A stretch of 50,909 nucleotides of DNA from Ignavibacteriae bacterium HGW-Ignavibacteriae-2 (lineage in GTDB: Bacteria; Bacteroidota; Ignavibacteria; Ignavibacteriales; Melioribacteraceae). The first letter of the stretch is position 1. Every line of letters begins with the position of its first letter. The DNA lies in assembly GCA_002839805.1 (NCBI GenBank), contig PGYT01000015.1, forward strand, positions 1 through 50,909. The letters are read 5' to 3'. The notes under the pieces are model-generated. The model did not search any database, was not told the DNA's origin, and saw only the letters and a program-made list of their open reading frames with translations. Positions 1 to 8,650 of the stretch are shown here, piece by piece. A program made the translations under genes and the position numbers.

Positions 1-58
1 AAAAACACAACTAAATGAAATTGAAAAACTTTTATCAGCTAATTATTATAAAAATTAA
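1..58 (+). CDS. fliH: C-terminal end of flagellar export regulator FliH (partial)
   Basis: An open frame enters from the left edge and stops with TAA at 56-58. Only 18 residues are visible, including TQLNEIEKLL. That fits the end of FliH, whose last helix usually reads QL..I...L. The next gene is fliI, and fliH normally lies directly before it. FliH binds the FliI ATPase and holds it at the export gate. The identification rests on position plus this short motif, so it is tentative. Confidence 0.55.
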   Translation, partial: KTQLNEIEKLLSANYYKN

Positions 59-60
59 TT

Positions 61-1392
61 ATGACTATAACCGATTCATATATCAACCATTATAAAAGTA
101 TTATCAGAACCGCTGATATATATAAACTTAATGGAAAAGTTACCGATGTGATTGGATTGGTTATTGTATCAAGCGGTCCGAATGTTTGTCTTGGCGAAGT
201 ATGTACAGTTGTAGACCGAGGCGGTAGAGAGGTTTGTAAATCGGAAGTTGTAGGATTTAAGCAAGGCAAAGTTTTATCAATTGCGCTGGGTGAAGTTTAC
301 GATATTTCTCCCGCTTGTGAAATTATTGCCACTGGTAAAAGTTTCACTGTTTCCGTTGGCGATGAACTGCTCGGAAGGGTTATAGACGGATTCGGAAATC
401 CAATTGACGGCAAAGGTCCGTTAAATTTGTCAGAGCAGTATTCAATTTACAGAGATCCCCCCAGTCCGTTGGGGCGGGAAAGAATAACCTCGCATTTGCA
501 AACAGGTGTCCGTTCAATAGACGGTTTACTAACTGTGGGCAAAGGACAAAGGATTGGAATATTTGCAGGTAGCGGTGTAGGTAAAAGTGTTATGCTTGGA
601 ATGATGGCCCGCAATACAACGGCAGATGTAAATGTAATAACTCTAATTGGTGAGCGAGGTAGAGAAGTAAAAGAATTTATTGAAAAAGATCTTGGCGAAG
701 ACGGATTGAGTCGATCGGTCGTTATTGTAGCCACAAGCGACAGGTCCGCCTTATTAAGATTAAGAGGCGCTTTTATTGGGACCACAATTGCGGAATATTT
801 TAGAGATAAAGGAAAAGATGTTTTGCTTATGATGGATTCGGTAACACGATTTGCAATGGCGCAAAGGGAAATAGGGCTAACAATTGGTGAACCGCCAACA
901 ACTAAAGGATATACCCCTTCCGTATTTTCAATTCTACCTAAACTTTTGGAAAGAGCCGGCGTTGGAATTAAAGGATCGATTACAGGATTTTACACTGTTC
1001 TTGTTGATGGCGATGATATGAACGAACCTATTGCCGACGCTACAAGATCAATACTCGACGGACACATTGTACTATCCCGTAAATTGGCTAATAGAGGACA
1101 ATACCCGGCAGTAGATCCTTTGCAAAGCGTAAGCAGGGTGATGGTCGATATTGTACCTGAAGAGCATTTCAAACGAGCCAGAGCTTTCAGCGAAATTTTA
1201 TCAACTTATAATGAAGCTGAAGACTTGATAAATATAGGCGCATACGTAAAAGGAAGCAATCCTCAAATTGATCATGCATTATCAAAAATAATTTCCCTTA
1301 GAACTTTTCTAAAGCAAGATATGCTTGAAAAAACGATTTATAGTGAAACAATAGCAAGATTAAATGGACTAATTGAAGAACCATTATTCTAA
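61..1392 (+). CDS. fliI: Flagellar type III export ATPase FliI
   Basis: FliI hydrolyses ATP at the cytoplasmic face of the flagellar export gate and helps load substrates. The 443-residue length is typical. Walker A (GSGVGKS) is at residues 170-176. Walker B (VLLMMD) is at 254-259 and runs into the family signature SVTRFAMAQREIG. The export-ATPase motif PPSPLGRERI is near residue 133. The N-terminal barrel (YKLNGKVTDVIGLVIVSSGP) matches the family from its start, so ATG 61 is kept although no clear Shine-Dalgarno precedes it. It lies 2 bases after fliH and just before fliJ. Confidence 0.97.
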   Translation: MTITDSYINHYKSIIRTADIYKLNGKVTDVIGLVIVSSGPNVCLGEVCTVVDRGGREVCKSEVVGFKQGKVLSIALGEVYDISPACEIIATGKSFTVSVGDELLGRVIDGFGNPIDGKGPLNLSEQYSIYRDPPSPLGRERITSHLQTGVRSIDGLLTVGKGQRIGIFAGSGVGKSVMLGMMARNTTADVNVITLIGERGREVKEFIEKDLGEDGLSRSVVIVATSDRSALLRLRGAFIGTTIAEYFRDKGKDVLLMMDSVTRFAMAQREIGLTIGEPPTTKGYTPSVFSILPKLLERAGVGIKGSITGFYTVLVDGDDMNEPIADATRSILDGHIVLSRKLANRGQYPAVDPLQSVSRVMVDIVPEEHFKRARAFSEILSTYNEAEDLINIGAYVKGSNPQIDHALSKIISLRTFLKQDMLEKTIYSETIARLNGLIEEPLF

Positions 1393-1396
1393 TAAA

Positions 1397-1828
1397 ATGC
1401 CAAAATTTAAATTTAAATTCGAAACAATAAGCAAAATAAAAGACCGACTGCGGGTAAAAGTTCAGAAAGAAATAGCTGAATTCAATTTAAAGATAGAGCA
1501 GAAAAGAATATTAATAGAAGAAACAAAAAATGAAATTTTAGAAAATAAAAAAATGTTTTCCTCGGGAAGTCATAAAGTATCTGAAATACATTATTACGAA
1601 AGACATGATATTCACCTTCGTTCTAAATTAAAAAAATTCGAAGCCGAGTTAAGATCATTAGAGTATCATAAAAGAATAAAAATGGAAGATCTTGTTGAAA
1701 AAACAAAAGAACTTAAGATGTTCGAATTGCTTGAAGAGAAACATTATACAAATTATTTGCTCGATCAATCAAAATCGGAAAATTCTATGCTGGACGAATT
1801 GGCTATTCAGAAGATAGGTAGGAAATAA
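1397..1828 (+). CDS. fliJ: Flagellar export chaperone FliJ
   Basis: This is a 143-residue, almost entirely helical and charged protein. Its opening, MPKFKFKFETISKIKDRL, is the usual FliJ start (short basic stretch, then F.LE..L..R). I chose ATG 1397, four bases after the fliI stop, over an in-frame ATG at 1373 inside fliI, because family members begin at this motif. FliJ is a coiled coil that sits in the FliI ring, escorts empty chaperones and helps couple the proton motive force to export. The sequence has little conservation outside the coiled-coil pattern, so position between fliI and the motE-like gene carries much of the weight. Confidence 0.85.
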   Translation: MPKFKFKFETISKIKDRLRVKVQKEIAEFNLKIEQKRILIEETKNEILENKKMFSSGSHKVSEIHYYERHDIHLRSKLKKFEAELRSLEYHKRIKMEDLVEKTKELKMFELLEEKHYTNYLLDQSKSENSMLDELAIQKIGRK

Positions 1829-1829
1829 A

Positions 1830-2411
1830 GTGAAAGAAAAAATTATAGGTATATCTGTATACATGGTTGCCTTTGTATTGGTAACTGTGATGTTAGTATT
1901 CTTAAATGGACAATACAGAAACATATTCCAATTTGATTTTTCACATCCTATTGGCGAAGAACTGCTTAATACCGGAGCAAAACTTGAAAGTTTATCGAAG
2001 TTCAAAAAGAATGTTGAAACCGTTGTAAGAAATGAATACAAAGATTCTCTAAAAGTCATAAAAGCTACTACAACTTTCGAAGCCAATAAATCCGATTCCA
2101 TTCTTTTAGACAGCATAAATGTTCTGAAGAATACCTTAGCTCGATTGGAAAAACAACGAGAGGTTCAACAGATAGAAAAAGTTACGAATCCTGATACAAC
2201 TAAGCATAATGTTAAATATGAACAATGGCTTAAAAACACCACAAGTTTATATGAAGCTATGGATGCTTCTCAGGCGGCTAAAATTATAACCAAATATTCC
2301 GATAATGTAGCACGCGACATTATATACAGCATGAAAAAAAAGAAAGCTGTTCAGATACTCGCTTCTCTAAAACCAGATGTTGTTAACAGATTGATAAAGG
2401 TAGAAGAATGA
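1830..2411 (+). CDS. MotE-like (YlxF-type) flagellar protein with MgtE-N-like domain
   Basis: The start is GTG 1830, one base after the fliJ stop. The 193-residue product has one N-terminal membrane segment (about residues 6-25), a charged helical linker, and a C-terminal helical repeat (about 135-190: LYEAMDASQAAKIITKYSD... and KKKKAVQILASLKPD). That repeat resembles the MgtE intracellular N domain found in MotE (COG3334) and in B. subtilis YlxF, which lies at the same place between fliJ and fliK. MotE proteins are described as chaperones for motor components. The exact function here is inferred. It overlaps fliK by 4 bases. A sigma-28-like sequence lies inside it at 2279-2305. Confidence 0.8.
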   Translation: MKEKIIGISVYMVAFVLVTVMLVFLNGQYRNIFQFDFSHPIGEELLNTGAKLESLSKFKKNVETVVRNEYKDSLKVIKATTTFEANKSDSILLDSINVLKNTLARLEKQREVQQIEKVTNPDTTKHNVKYEQWLKNTTSLYEAMDASQAAKIITKYSDNVARDIIYSMKKKKAVQILASLKPDVVNRLIKVEE

Positions 2412-5059
2412 TATTTAATCCATTATTTATTACCAATTCCAGCCAGACTTCCGGAGCGCAAGCATATAAATTCGCGAATCAGAATTATCTGTTTGCGGAT
2501 ATAATTAATGTAAATGAAAACGGCCCGGCTATTGGTACTACAAAAATTGCGGATTTTTTAAATTCTTATGCTGATAGCGCCGAGAGCTCCAATAAATATG
2601 TTATATCCACAAAAAAGAACGGAAATAACGGTGAATTGGATGGACAAGGTTTTAAATTAAATGAAAAGGAAATTACTGGAGTATTGTCCGAATTGATACA
2701 GAACTCGGACTCAATTGCTATTATTAATAATAATACAATAGTAACCGAATTTGAGAATATAGGCGATAACTTTTTAGGGATTCTTCAAAACATTTTTAAT
2801 GAAATGGATTCGAACGATAATATTCAGCTGCAGGTAAAAAATGGTAACGCAACATTTTTGGTGGAGCTTCTGAATCTTAATCAATCTAATAATTCCTTCA
2901 ATTCTTTGTCCGGTTTTTCGGATCCCAATTTTCTTAAACTGAAAAATAATGAGAACGGTTCGATTAAATATCCCGAATCCTTAACAAATTCGATTAAAAA
3001 GACACTGCAGTATACAGCCAGAATAAATAAAATTTTAGATTTTATTAAAAGTGATGTAACCGCATTATCGGAAGAGTTCACCGGATTAATAGAATCTTAT
3101 ACTAATGAAGAGACTTCTACCGGATCTTTAACTGAGGAAACTTTTTCAAATTTTTTTGAAACCGATAACCCGGATAAGGACGAACTGATAAATAAAATGC
3201 TCGACAATATGAGTGAGGAATTATTAAATCAGTTGTTTATGATTTACTCTCAGAATCAAAAATATATTTCATGGACTGAACAATCTGCCGGCAAAGAAAA
3301 TTTAACCGCCTCATCAAATGTTACACCAGGCAACATAAAAGAGTTAAAAGAATTGATGCAAAACAAAGGAATTGAACTTAAACAATTATTCCCTTCCGTT
3401 AATGATTTTATGGAGCATTTCGATGAAACTGTAATCACAGATCAGGTGCTCCAGGATGATGAAATATTTCAATTTGTAAAAGAAAAAATTGGTTCTATAG
3501 GTGAAACTGATAAAGTAATGTCTCAGTCGATGCCTGTTACGGAGAATACAGGTGGAATATCGCCAAATGATAAGACTGCTGTGAACAGTTCTAAACTCTC
3601 TCAAATAGATGGCAAAATTGGCAACGTTATTAACTTGTCATCATTAAAAAACTCTCACCAAGCTAAAGAAAAACTCGAGGAAAAAGTTGAAATACCTCAA
3701 AGCAAAACTGAAAAATTCCTTCTTAAAATATCACAGCCGGATCACTCGCGGCTTACGGAACTTATAACTAAAGGCACCGGAGAAGCGAAAGCAGATGATG
3801 TGATAAAACAATTGTTAGGCAAGATTAAAACATCACAACCAGATCAATCAAAACTATCAGACCTTATATCTAAAGGCACCGGAGAGGCGAAAGCAGATGA
3901 TGTGATAAAACAATTATCAGGCAAGATGAAAATATCTCAACCGGATCAGTTAAAACTGACAGACATAATTTCTAAAGGCACCGGAGAAGCAAAGGCAGAT
4001 GATGTTTTAAAACAGTTGTCGGGCACAAAAACTACGCAGATTGAAAACAAACCAGATGAAATTATTGAATCCTCGGTTGATAGGAAAACAAACACCAATT
4101 TTGAGATTTTTAAAGAACTTTCTCAAATACGCTCAGCGGGCAGAGAGCTTAAAGGTGAATTAAACAAAAATCTTAACTCAAGCGCCCAATTAAAGTCCGA
4201 GTTATCAGCTAAAAGTGAAAACATAACAAATCCACATAATGAAGTGGAATTAGAGAAATTTGATTTAATGAGCCCCATTAAACTAAATCTGGCAAAAACG
4301 AAAAACATTTATGCTTTAGAGCCCGAAAAAAATATCGAATCAAAAACTCAAATTATTGGGCCGAGCGATAATATAAAAATAAACTCAAAGTCTACGGAAC
4401 CGGCTGAAATTAAAAATAATTCATTTGATCAAAATAAGATAATAAATGCCGATGAAACCAGCGGCGCCAAAGCCGAGACGAATAACACACCGAACAATAA
4501 TAACAAGACTGATCAGAATAGCGGTTCGCCTAATAATAATTTTGCAAATGTAAGCAGTTCCGACAAGCCTGTTAATAATATTGCTCAGACATTTACATCA
4601 GAATTAAACACAATGACCGGAAACACTCACGAAATTGAAAAACGGATAGAAGTTATAAAACAGGTTGAGTTAAATAAAATTAATAATGAGTTAAAATCAA
4701 TTATAACTGATAAGGGAAACCAAAACGTAACGTTAAAGTTAACTCCCGATTCCCTTGGTAAAGTACACATAACTATTGAAGTAATTAAAGATATTGTGAA
4801 CGCGCACATAGAAGTTGAAAACGAATCCGTAAGGCAGGTGGTTAATGCCGGTGTAGAAAACCTTAAACAAACACTTGTTCAAAGCGGAATGGTTCCACAA
4901 AACATTAATATATCTCTCTCTAATTCTGACGAAAAAAATCAAAAGTTTACGAAAAACAAAAAACGTAATTCAAACGGTGAAAATTTCGAAATGGAACAAA
5001 ATTCCGAAATAGATTTACCTAAAAAGATGGGCTACAATACATATGATTTTGTTGCATAG
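2408..5059 (+). CDS. fliK: Flagellar hook-length control protein FliK
   Basis: FliK is a secreted ruler that measures the hook and, through FlhB, switches export from hook to filament substrates. At 883 residues this copy is much longer than E. coli FliK (about 400). Most of it is low-complexity and rich in Asn, Ser, Lys and Glu, as expected for an unfolded ruler. Residues about 442-539 hold three 34-residue tandem repeats. The conserved C-terminal Flg_hook domain is at about 770-845 (VTLKLTPDSLGKVHITIEV..., NAGVENLKQTLVQSGMVPQN). A basic, Asn-rich tail follows. The ATG overlaps the previous stop by 4 bases. Confidence 0.9.
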   Translation: MIFNPLFITNSSQTSGAQAYKFANQNYLFADIINVNENGPAIGTTKIADFLNSYADSAESSNKYVISTKKNGNNGELDGQGFKLNEKEITGVLSELIQNSDSIAIINNNTIVTEFENIGDNFLGILQNIFNEMDSNDNIQLQVKNGNATFLVELLNLNQSNNSFNSLSGFSDPNFLKLKNNENGSIKYPESLTNSIKKTLQYTARINKILDFIKSDVTALSEEFTGLIESYTNEETSTGSLTEETFSNFFETDNPDKDELINKMLDNMSEELLNQLFMIYSQNQKYISWTEQSAGKENLTASSNVTPGNIKELKELMQNKGIELKQLFPSVNDFMEHFDETVITDQVLQDDEIFQFVKEKIGSIGETDKVMSQSMPVTENTGGISPNDKTAVNSSKLSQIDGKIGNVINLSSLKNSHQAKEKLEEKVEIPQSKTEKFLLKISQPDHSRLTELITKGTGEAKADDVIKQLLGKIKTSQPDQSKLSDLISKGTGEAKADDVIKQLSGKMKISQPDQLKLTDIISKGTGEAKADDVLKQLSGTKTTQIENKPDEIIESSVDRKTNTNFEIFKELSQIRSAGRELKGELNKNLNSSAQLKSELSAKSENITNPHNEVELEKFDLMSPIKLNLAKTKNIYALEPEKNIESKTQIIGPSDNIKINSKSTEPAEIKNNSFDQNKIINADETSGAKAETNNTPNNNNKTDQNSGSPNNNFANVSSSDKPVNNIAQTFTSELNTMTGNTHEIEKRIEVIKQVELNKINNELKSIITDKGNQNVTLKLTPDSLGKVHITIEVIKDIVNAHIEVENESVRQVVNAGVENLKQTLVQSGMVPQNINISLSNSDEKNQKFTKNKKRNSNGENFEMEQNSEIDLPKKMGYNTYDFVA
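3731..4024 (+). repeat. Three tandem 102-bp repeats inside fliK
   Basis: Units start at 3731, 3833 and 3935, each 102 bp (34 codons); the third loses its last four codons. The protein unit begins SQPD.S.L..LI.KGTGEAK and continues ADDVIKQLSGK. The core AAAGGCACCGGAGA-GCGAAAGCAGATGATGT is nearly identical in DNA among the units, so the duplication looks recent or is kept uniform by gene conversion. Gain or loss of a unit would lengthen or shorten the FliK ruler by 34 residues without a frameshift. Confidence 0.95.
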
Positions 5060-5068
5060 GAGCATAAA

Positions 5069-5758
5069 ATGGTAGATGGAGTAAATAGCACAACCACAAG
5101 CGGTTACACCACAACCGAAGCAGGCAGTAACTCAGAGTTGGGTAAAGACGATTTTTTAAAACTTATGATAACCCAAATGAAGTATCAGGATCCAATGAAC
5201 CCAATGGATAGTAATGAATATTCAGCACAATTGGCTCAATTTTCGCAATTGGAGCAGCTTACCAATTTGAACGATTATATGAAACAGTCTATTGACGCCA
5301 ATTATTTACTTACACAATCTGTAAATAACACCATGACAGCCACGCTTATCGGCAAAGAAGTAAGACTTGGCACGGACACAATTAAGTACAATGGTCAGGA
5401 GCAGGTTAATTTTGGTTATGATTTACCTGTTAACGCGGCTTCTGTTACAGTTAATATTTATGATCAATACGGAAATATTGTAAAAACTATTCAGTCCGAT
5501 AAAAAATCTCTCGGACAGGCTAAACTAAGCTGGGATTTTACCGATAATAATGGTAATAAAATTCAAAATGGTGATTACACTTTTAAGGTGGATGCAAAAT
5601 CGATGGACGGACAAGAATTAACAATAAGTAATTATGTCTTTGGAAAACTTGAAGGCGTGCGTTTTGGTGAAAACGGTACAAACCTTATAGTTAATTCCGT
5701 TGAGTATTACTTATCCGATATCGAAGGCATTTACGATTCGAACGAGGGAGGTAATTAA
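5069..5758 (+). CDS. flgD: Flagellar hook cap/assembly protein FlgD
   Basis: FlgD sits at the tip of the growing hook and helps FlgE subunits assemble; it leaves when the hook is complete. The N-terminal secretion and capping region is at residues about 22-70 (LGKDDFLKLMITQMKYQDPM, then NEYSAQLAQFSQLEQL), which is diagnostic. An Ig-like/Tudor region follows (about 95-210), including KLSWDFTDNNGNKIQNGDY. Length (229 aa) is normal. A clear Shine-Dalgarno AGGAG lies 7 bases before ATG 5069. It sits between fliK and a small flagellar-operon protein, as in Firmicutes. Confidence 0.95.
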   Translation: MVDGVNSTTTSGYTTTEAGSNSELGKDDFLKLMITQMKYQDPMNPMDSNEYSAQLAQFSQLEQLTNLNDYMKQSIDANYLLTQSVNNTMTATLIGKEVRLGTDTIKYNGQEQVNFGYDLPVNAASVTVNIYDQYGNIVKTIQSDKKSLGQAKLSWDFTDNNGNKIQNGDYTFKVDAKSMDGQELTISNYVFGKLEGVRFGENGTNLIVNSVEYYLSDIEGIYDSNEGGN

Positions 5759-5759
5759 A

Positions 5760-6134
5760 GTGGCTGAATTGAATGGAATTAAAGTACCATTTGTACCGCT
5801 GGTAGATAATACCAGAACGTACAGCCCGCCTGTTGGAAATGTTAAGTCGACATTCGACGATATTTTTAACAGAGAACTGGAAAATATAAAAATTTCCAGC
5901 CACGCTCAAAAAAGATTAGATTCGCGCAATATAACTCTTAATGAAGTTGAGATAAGTAAAATTCAGAATGCGGTACAAAGAGCTGAGATGAAAGGCTCTA
6001 AAGATTCCTTAGTTATGATGAACGACACCGCATTTATAGTAAATGTACCTAATAGAACTATTATTACAGCAATGGATGTAAAAGAAAGTAAAGACAATGT
6101 ATTTACGAACATAGATAGTGTAGTGTTCGCGTAA
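5760..6134 (+). CDS. Flagellar operon protein, TIGR02530-type
   Basis: The 124-residue protein starts at GTG 5760, one base after the flgD stop, with GGAGG 9 bases upstream. That signal favours this start over an in-frame TTG at 5700 inside flgD. Residues about 42-110 show the family pattern: SSHAQKRLDSRNI, then AV.RAEMKGSKDSLVMMND and RTIITAMDV. Members sit between flgD and flgE in many Firmicutes flagellar operons. Their molecular role is not established; a link to hook assembly is inferred from position. I recognise the family from the motif and from context. Confidence 0.8.
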   Translation: MAELNGIKVPFVPLVDNTRTYSPPVGNVKSTFDDIFNRELENIKISSHAQKRLDSRNITLNEVEISKIQNAVQRAEMKGSKDSLVMMNDTAFIVNVPNRTIITAMDVKESKDNVFTNIDSVVFA

Positions 6135-6151
6135 AAAATTAATTAAATAAT

Positions 6152-6204
6152 AAGAGCGGGACCTTACAAGGACGCTCTTGATTCGGCCGACTGACTGACG
6201 CCGA
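6152..6204 (+). promoter_or_regulatory. Two stem-loops in the leader of flgE
   Basis: Between the previous stop and the flgE Shine-Dalgarno there are two consecutive inverted repeats. The first pairs AAGAGCG (6152-6158) with CGCTCTT (6173-6179), with further CCT/AGG pairing inside around TACA. The second pairs TCGGC (6183-6187) with GCCGA (6200-6204) around GACT repeats. No T-run follows either, so they do not look like terminators. They may form a structured 5' leader or an mRNA-processing or protection element. Function unknown. Confidence 0.5.
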
Positions 6205-6236
6205 TTCAAAAAACATTAAATCCTTTGGAGGTTAAA

Positions 6237-7928
6237 ATGGCACTTCTAAATTCACTATTCGCTGGCGTATCCGGTTTAAGAAATCACCAATCAATGATGG
6301 ATGTAATCGGAAATAATATAGCAAACGTAAACACAATCGGCTTTAAAGGATCGCGAATTACATTTAGCGATACTTTTAATCAGTTTGTAAAATCCGGAAC
6401 AAACCCAACAGGCACATCAGGCGGTACTAACAGTTTCCAGGTCGGCTTAGGCATGAAAGTTAATTCCATAGACAGAAACTGGAACCAGGGTACATTCGAA
6501 AGAACCGGTATTACAACTGACCTGGCTCTTCAGGGTCCGGGAATGTTTATTCTAAAAAGCAACGGTCAGCAATTCTATGCTAGAGCCGGCGCGTTTATAT
6601 TTGACGCAGATGGAAAGCTGGTTAATCCTCAAAACGGCGCTATTGTTCAGGGTAAAGTTGCAAACGGCTTGGGTGAGATACCTGCCGGTACAGCTTTACA
6701 GGATATTGTTATTGATAAAAATTTAAGATTGCCAGCCGTTAAAACTACACAAATTGACTGGGGTGGAAATCTACAGAGTAGTTCAACTACAATTCGTACG
6801 GACAGTGTTGAACTTTCTGGAAACCTTAAAAAAGAAACTCCTGCGGCAACAACTTATTATCCGGGAACAATTGCTTATGATGCAACAGATTCATCAACAT
6901 ATACTTCAAGTGTAATTTATAATAAAGACGGAAAAGAATACGAACTTAGAACACATTATTCCGAAACAACCGCGGGCGCTTGGACTGCTAATTACGATAT
7001 TTGGGACAACAGTCTTGCCACTCCTGCATCGGTTGGAACAGGCACACAAGCTTTAGCTTTCGATGTAAACACCGGCGCTTGTACTACAACTCAGATGGAT
7101 GTAGCGATAGCCGGAGAAAATTTAGATTTCAAATTAAATTTTGCTTCTTTAAGTAATCTTGTAGCAGATACTAATGTTGTTTCGAGAATTGATAAATCAG
7201 AAACACCTGAGCCTGTTCTTGGATCTGTAACAGTATTCGATTCTTTAGGTAACCCGCACACTATGTCAATTAAATACGAACATCTGGACAGCAACAGATG
7301 GAGCTGGTCGGCAACTGTTCCAACGACAAGCGGAAATTTAATGGGTGCTTCTGGAGAAATTCGATTTAAAACAGATGGTACTATTCAAAGTGTATGGCAA
7401 GGAGGAAATCAAGTAACAAGTTCACCTCCCGTACCACAGATTACATTTACACCTGCAAGCGGCGCAGAGCCACAAATAATAGAAATGGATTTCGGTTCCG
7501 GTACTGCTGGTGTTACACAAACAAACCTGGCTTCACAGATAGCGGCATTATCACAAAACGGTTCCGCATCTTCGGCACTCGCAAATATAAATATAGACCA
7601 ATACGGCAATATATTAGGAATTTTCTCAAATGGTAATTCAAGAAATCTGGCTCAAATAATGGTGGCCACTTTCAAAAACGCGAATGGACTTGTAAGCGTT
7701 GGCGATAACATGTACAATGTTGCAGCTAACTCTGGCGATCCCAGAATTGACACTCCCGGAGAAAATTCTGTAACTACTATACAGTCTGGAGCTTTAGAAC
7801 AATCCAATGTTGACTTATCGGAAGAATTTACAAGAATGATTGTCTCACAAAGAGGATTTCAGGCAAACGCGAGAGTAGTAACAACAGCAGACTCTTTACT
7901 ACAGGAAATCACAAATCTTATCAGATAA
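6237..7928 (+). CDS. flgE: Flagellar hook protein FlgE
   Basis: FlgE polymerises into the hook, the universal joint between rod and filament. I chose ATG 6237, which follows GGAGG by 5 bases, over an in-frame TTG at 6225. The 563-residue product begins with the rod/hook-type helix (MALLNSLFAGVSGLRNHQSM, then NNIANVNTIGFKGSRITF). It ends with the matching C-terminal helix (SNVDLSEEFTRMIVSQRGFQ...). The middle, about residues 190-330, is a Thr/Ala/Ser-rich, variable surface domain, which makes the protein longer than E. coli FlgE (about 400). Two stem-loops precede it and a strong terminator follows it. Confidence 0.96.
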   Translation: MALLNSLFAGVSGLRNHQSMMDVIGNNIANVNTIGFKGSRITFSDTFNQFVKSGTNPTGTSGGTNSFQVGLGMKVNSIDRNWNQGTFERTGITTDLALQGPGMFILKSNGQQFYARAGAFIFDADGKLVNPQNGAIVQGKVANGLGEIPAGTALQDIVIDKNLRLPAVKTTQIDWGGNLQSSSTTIRTDSVELSGNLKKETPAATTYYPGTIAYDATDSSTYTSSVIYNKDGKEYELRTHYSETTAGAWTANYDIWDNSLATPASVGTGTQALAFDVNTGACTTTQMDVAIAGENLDFKLNFASLSNLVADTNVVSRIDKSETPEPVLGSVTVFDSLGNPHTMSIKYEHLDSNRWSWSATVPTTSGNLMGASGEIRFKTDGTIQSVWQGGNQVTSSPPVPQITFTPASGAEPQIIEMDFGSGTAGVTQTNLASQIAALSQNGSASSALANINIDQYGNILGIFSNGNSRNLAQIMVATFKNANGLVSVGDNMYNVAANSGDPRIDTPGENSVTTIQSGALEQSNVDLSEEFTRMIVSQRGFQANARVVTTADSLLQEITNLIR

Positions 7929-7957
7929 TATTTAATCCGCCATACTCAGCATCAACT

Positions 7958-7985
7958 AAGGAGAGCCAAAAGCTCTCCTTTTTTT
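7958..7985 (+). terminator. Rho-independent terminator after flgE
   Basis: A perfect 9-bp stem, AAGGAGAGC (7958-7966) with GCTCTCCTT (7972-7980), encloses a 5-base loop and runs into a T-tract ending at 7985. It lies 30 bases after the flgE stop and closes the first part of the locus. It implies that fliL and later genes have their own promoter. Confidence 0.93.
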
Positions 7986-8064
7986 ATCTATAACCATCTG
8001 TGCAATATTAGCCACGTTTCAATATGAAATAATCGCTTTATAGCTAATAAACTAACTTTCCTTA

Positions 8065-8080
8065 TGGCATAACAATTGGT
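8065..8080 (+). promoter_or_regulatory. Possible sigma-54-type promoter for the fliL gene cluster
   Basis: TGGCATAACAATTGGT fits the sigma-54 pattern TGGCAY-N5-TTGCW except that the -12 GC is GG. It sits about 30 bases before fliL and about 80 bases after the flgE terminator, where a promoter is needed. The broken -12 GC makes this uncertain. No other promoter in the 7986-8109 gap is clearer. Confidence 0.3.
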
Positions 8081-8109
8081 TTTATTATTAAAAATTTTAT
8101 GAGTGGATT

Positions 8110-8649
8110 ATGTCAGAAGAGATTAAACCTACACCCCCGGTAACGGGATCATCGAATTCTAAAATCTTTATGATTGGGCTTCCTGTTTTTATAATACAAC
8201 TTGTAGTTGTGTACTTTATTACAGCAAATATTTTATTAGATAAGTTTAAAGAACAATACAAACACGAAGCTGTTTTAGGGGATTTGGCTCTATTGGACAC
8301 TGTAAAATCGGAGGAAAAATCCAAAGAAACCGCTCCTGTTGAATTTGGGAAGTTTATTCATACAATCGACGATATAATTGTAAATCCAGCGAATACAACC
8401 GGTCAACAATTGCTTCTAACATCAATAGCTTTCGATTTGGGCAGCGAAGAAAACAAAAAAGAGTTGGAATCAAAAGATATTCTTGTTAAAGACCTTGTAC
8501 TTTCTATTCTATCCAGCAAATCAGTCGCCAAGTTAGGCAACAATTTGTACAAAGATTCTTTACGTACCGAAATTTCAGAAAAAGTTCAGGGATATTTACC
8601 AAAGTTAAAAATTAACAGAATTTATTTCAGTAAATATATAATCAACTAA
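8110..8649 (+). CDS. fliL: Flagellar basal-body-associated protein FliL
   Basis: FliL is a single-pass inner-membrane protein that surrounds and supports the stators. The 179-residue product has a short cytoplasmic tail, one membrane helix (about residues 19-42, IFMIGLPVFIIQLVVVYFIT), and a periplasmic domain. The domain carries typical FliL features: DDIIVNPANTTGQQLLLTSI near residues 87-106, and a C-terminal part with LRTEISEKVQGYLP followed by INRIYFSKYIIN. It starts a new transcription unit after a terminator and lies one base before fliM. Confidence 0.9.
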   Translation: MSEEIKPTPPVTGSSNSKIFMIGLPVFIIQLVVVYFITANILLDKFKEQYKHEAVLGDLALLDTVKSEEKSKETAPVEFGKFIHTIDDIIVNPANTTGQQLLLTSIAFDLGSEENKKELESKDILVKDLVLSILSSKSVAKLGNNLYKDSLRTEISEKVQGYLPKLKINRIYFSKYIIN

Positions 8650-8650
8650 A

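Noticed and set aside
7394-7636. Plus-strand open frame of 80 codons inside flgE
   Set aside because: It is an out-of-frame shadow of the flgE coding sequence, rich in Arg, Lys and Thr, with no ribosome site.
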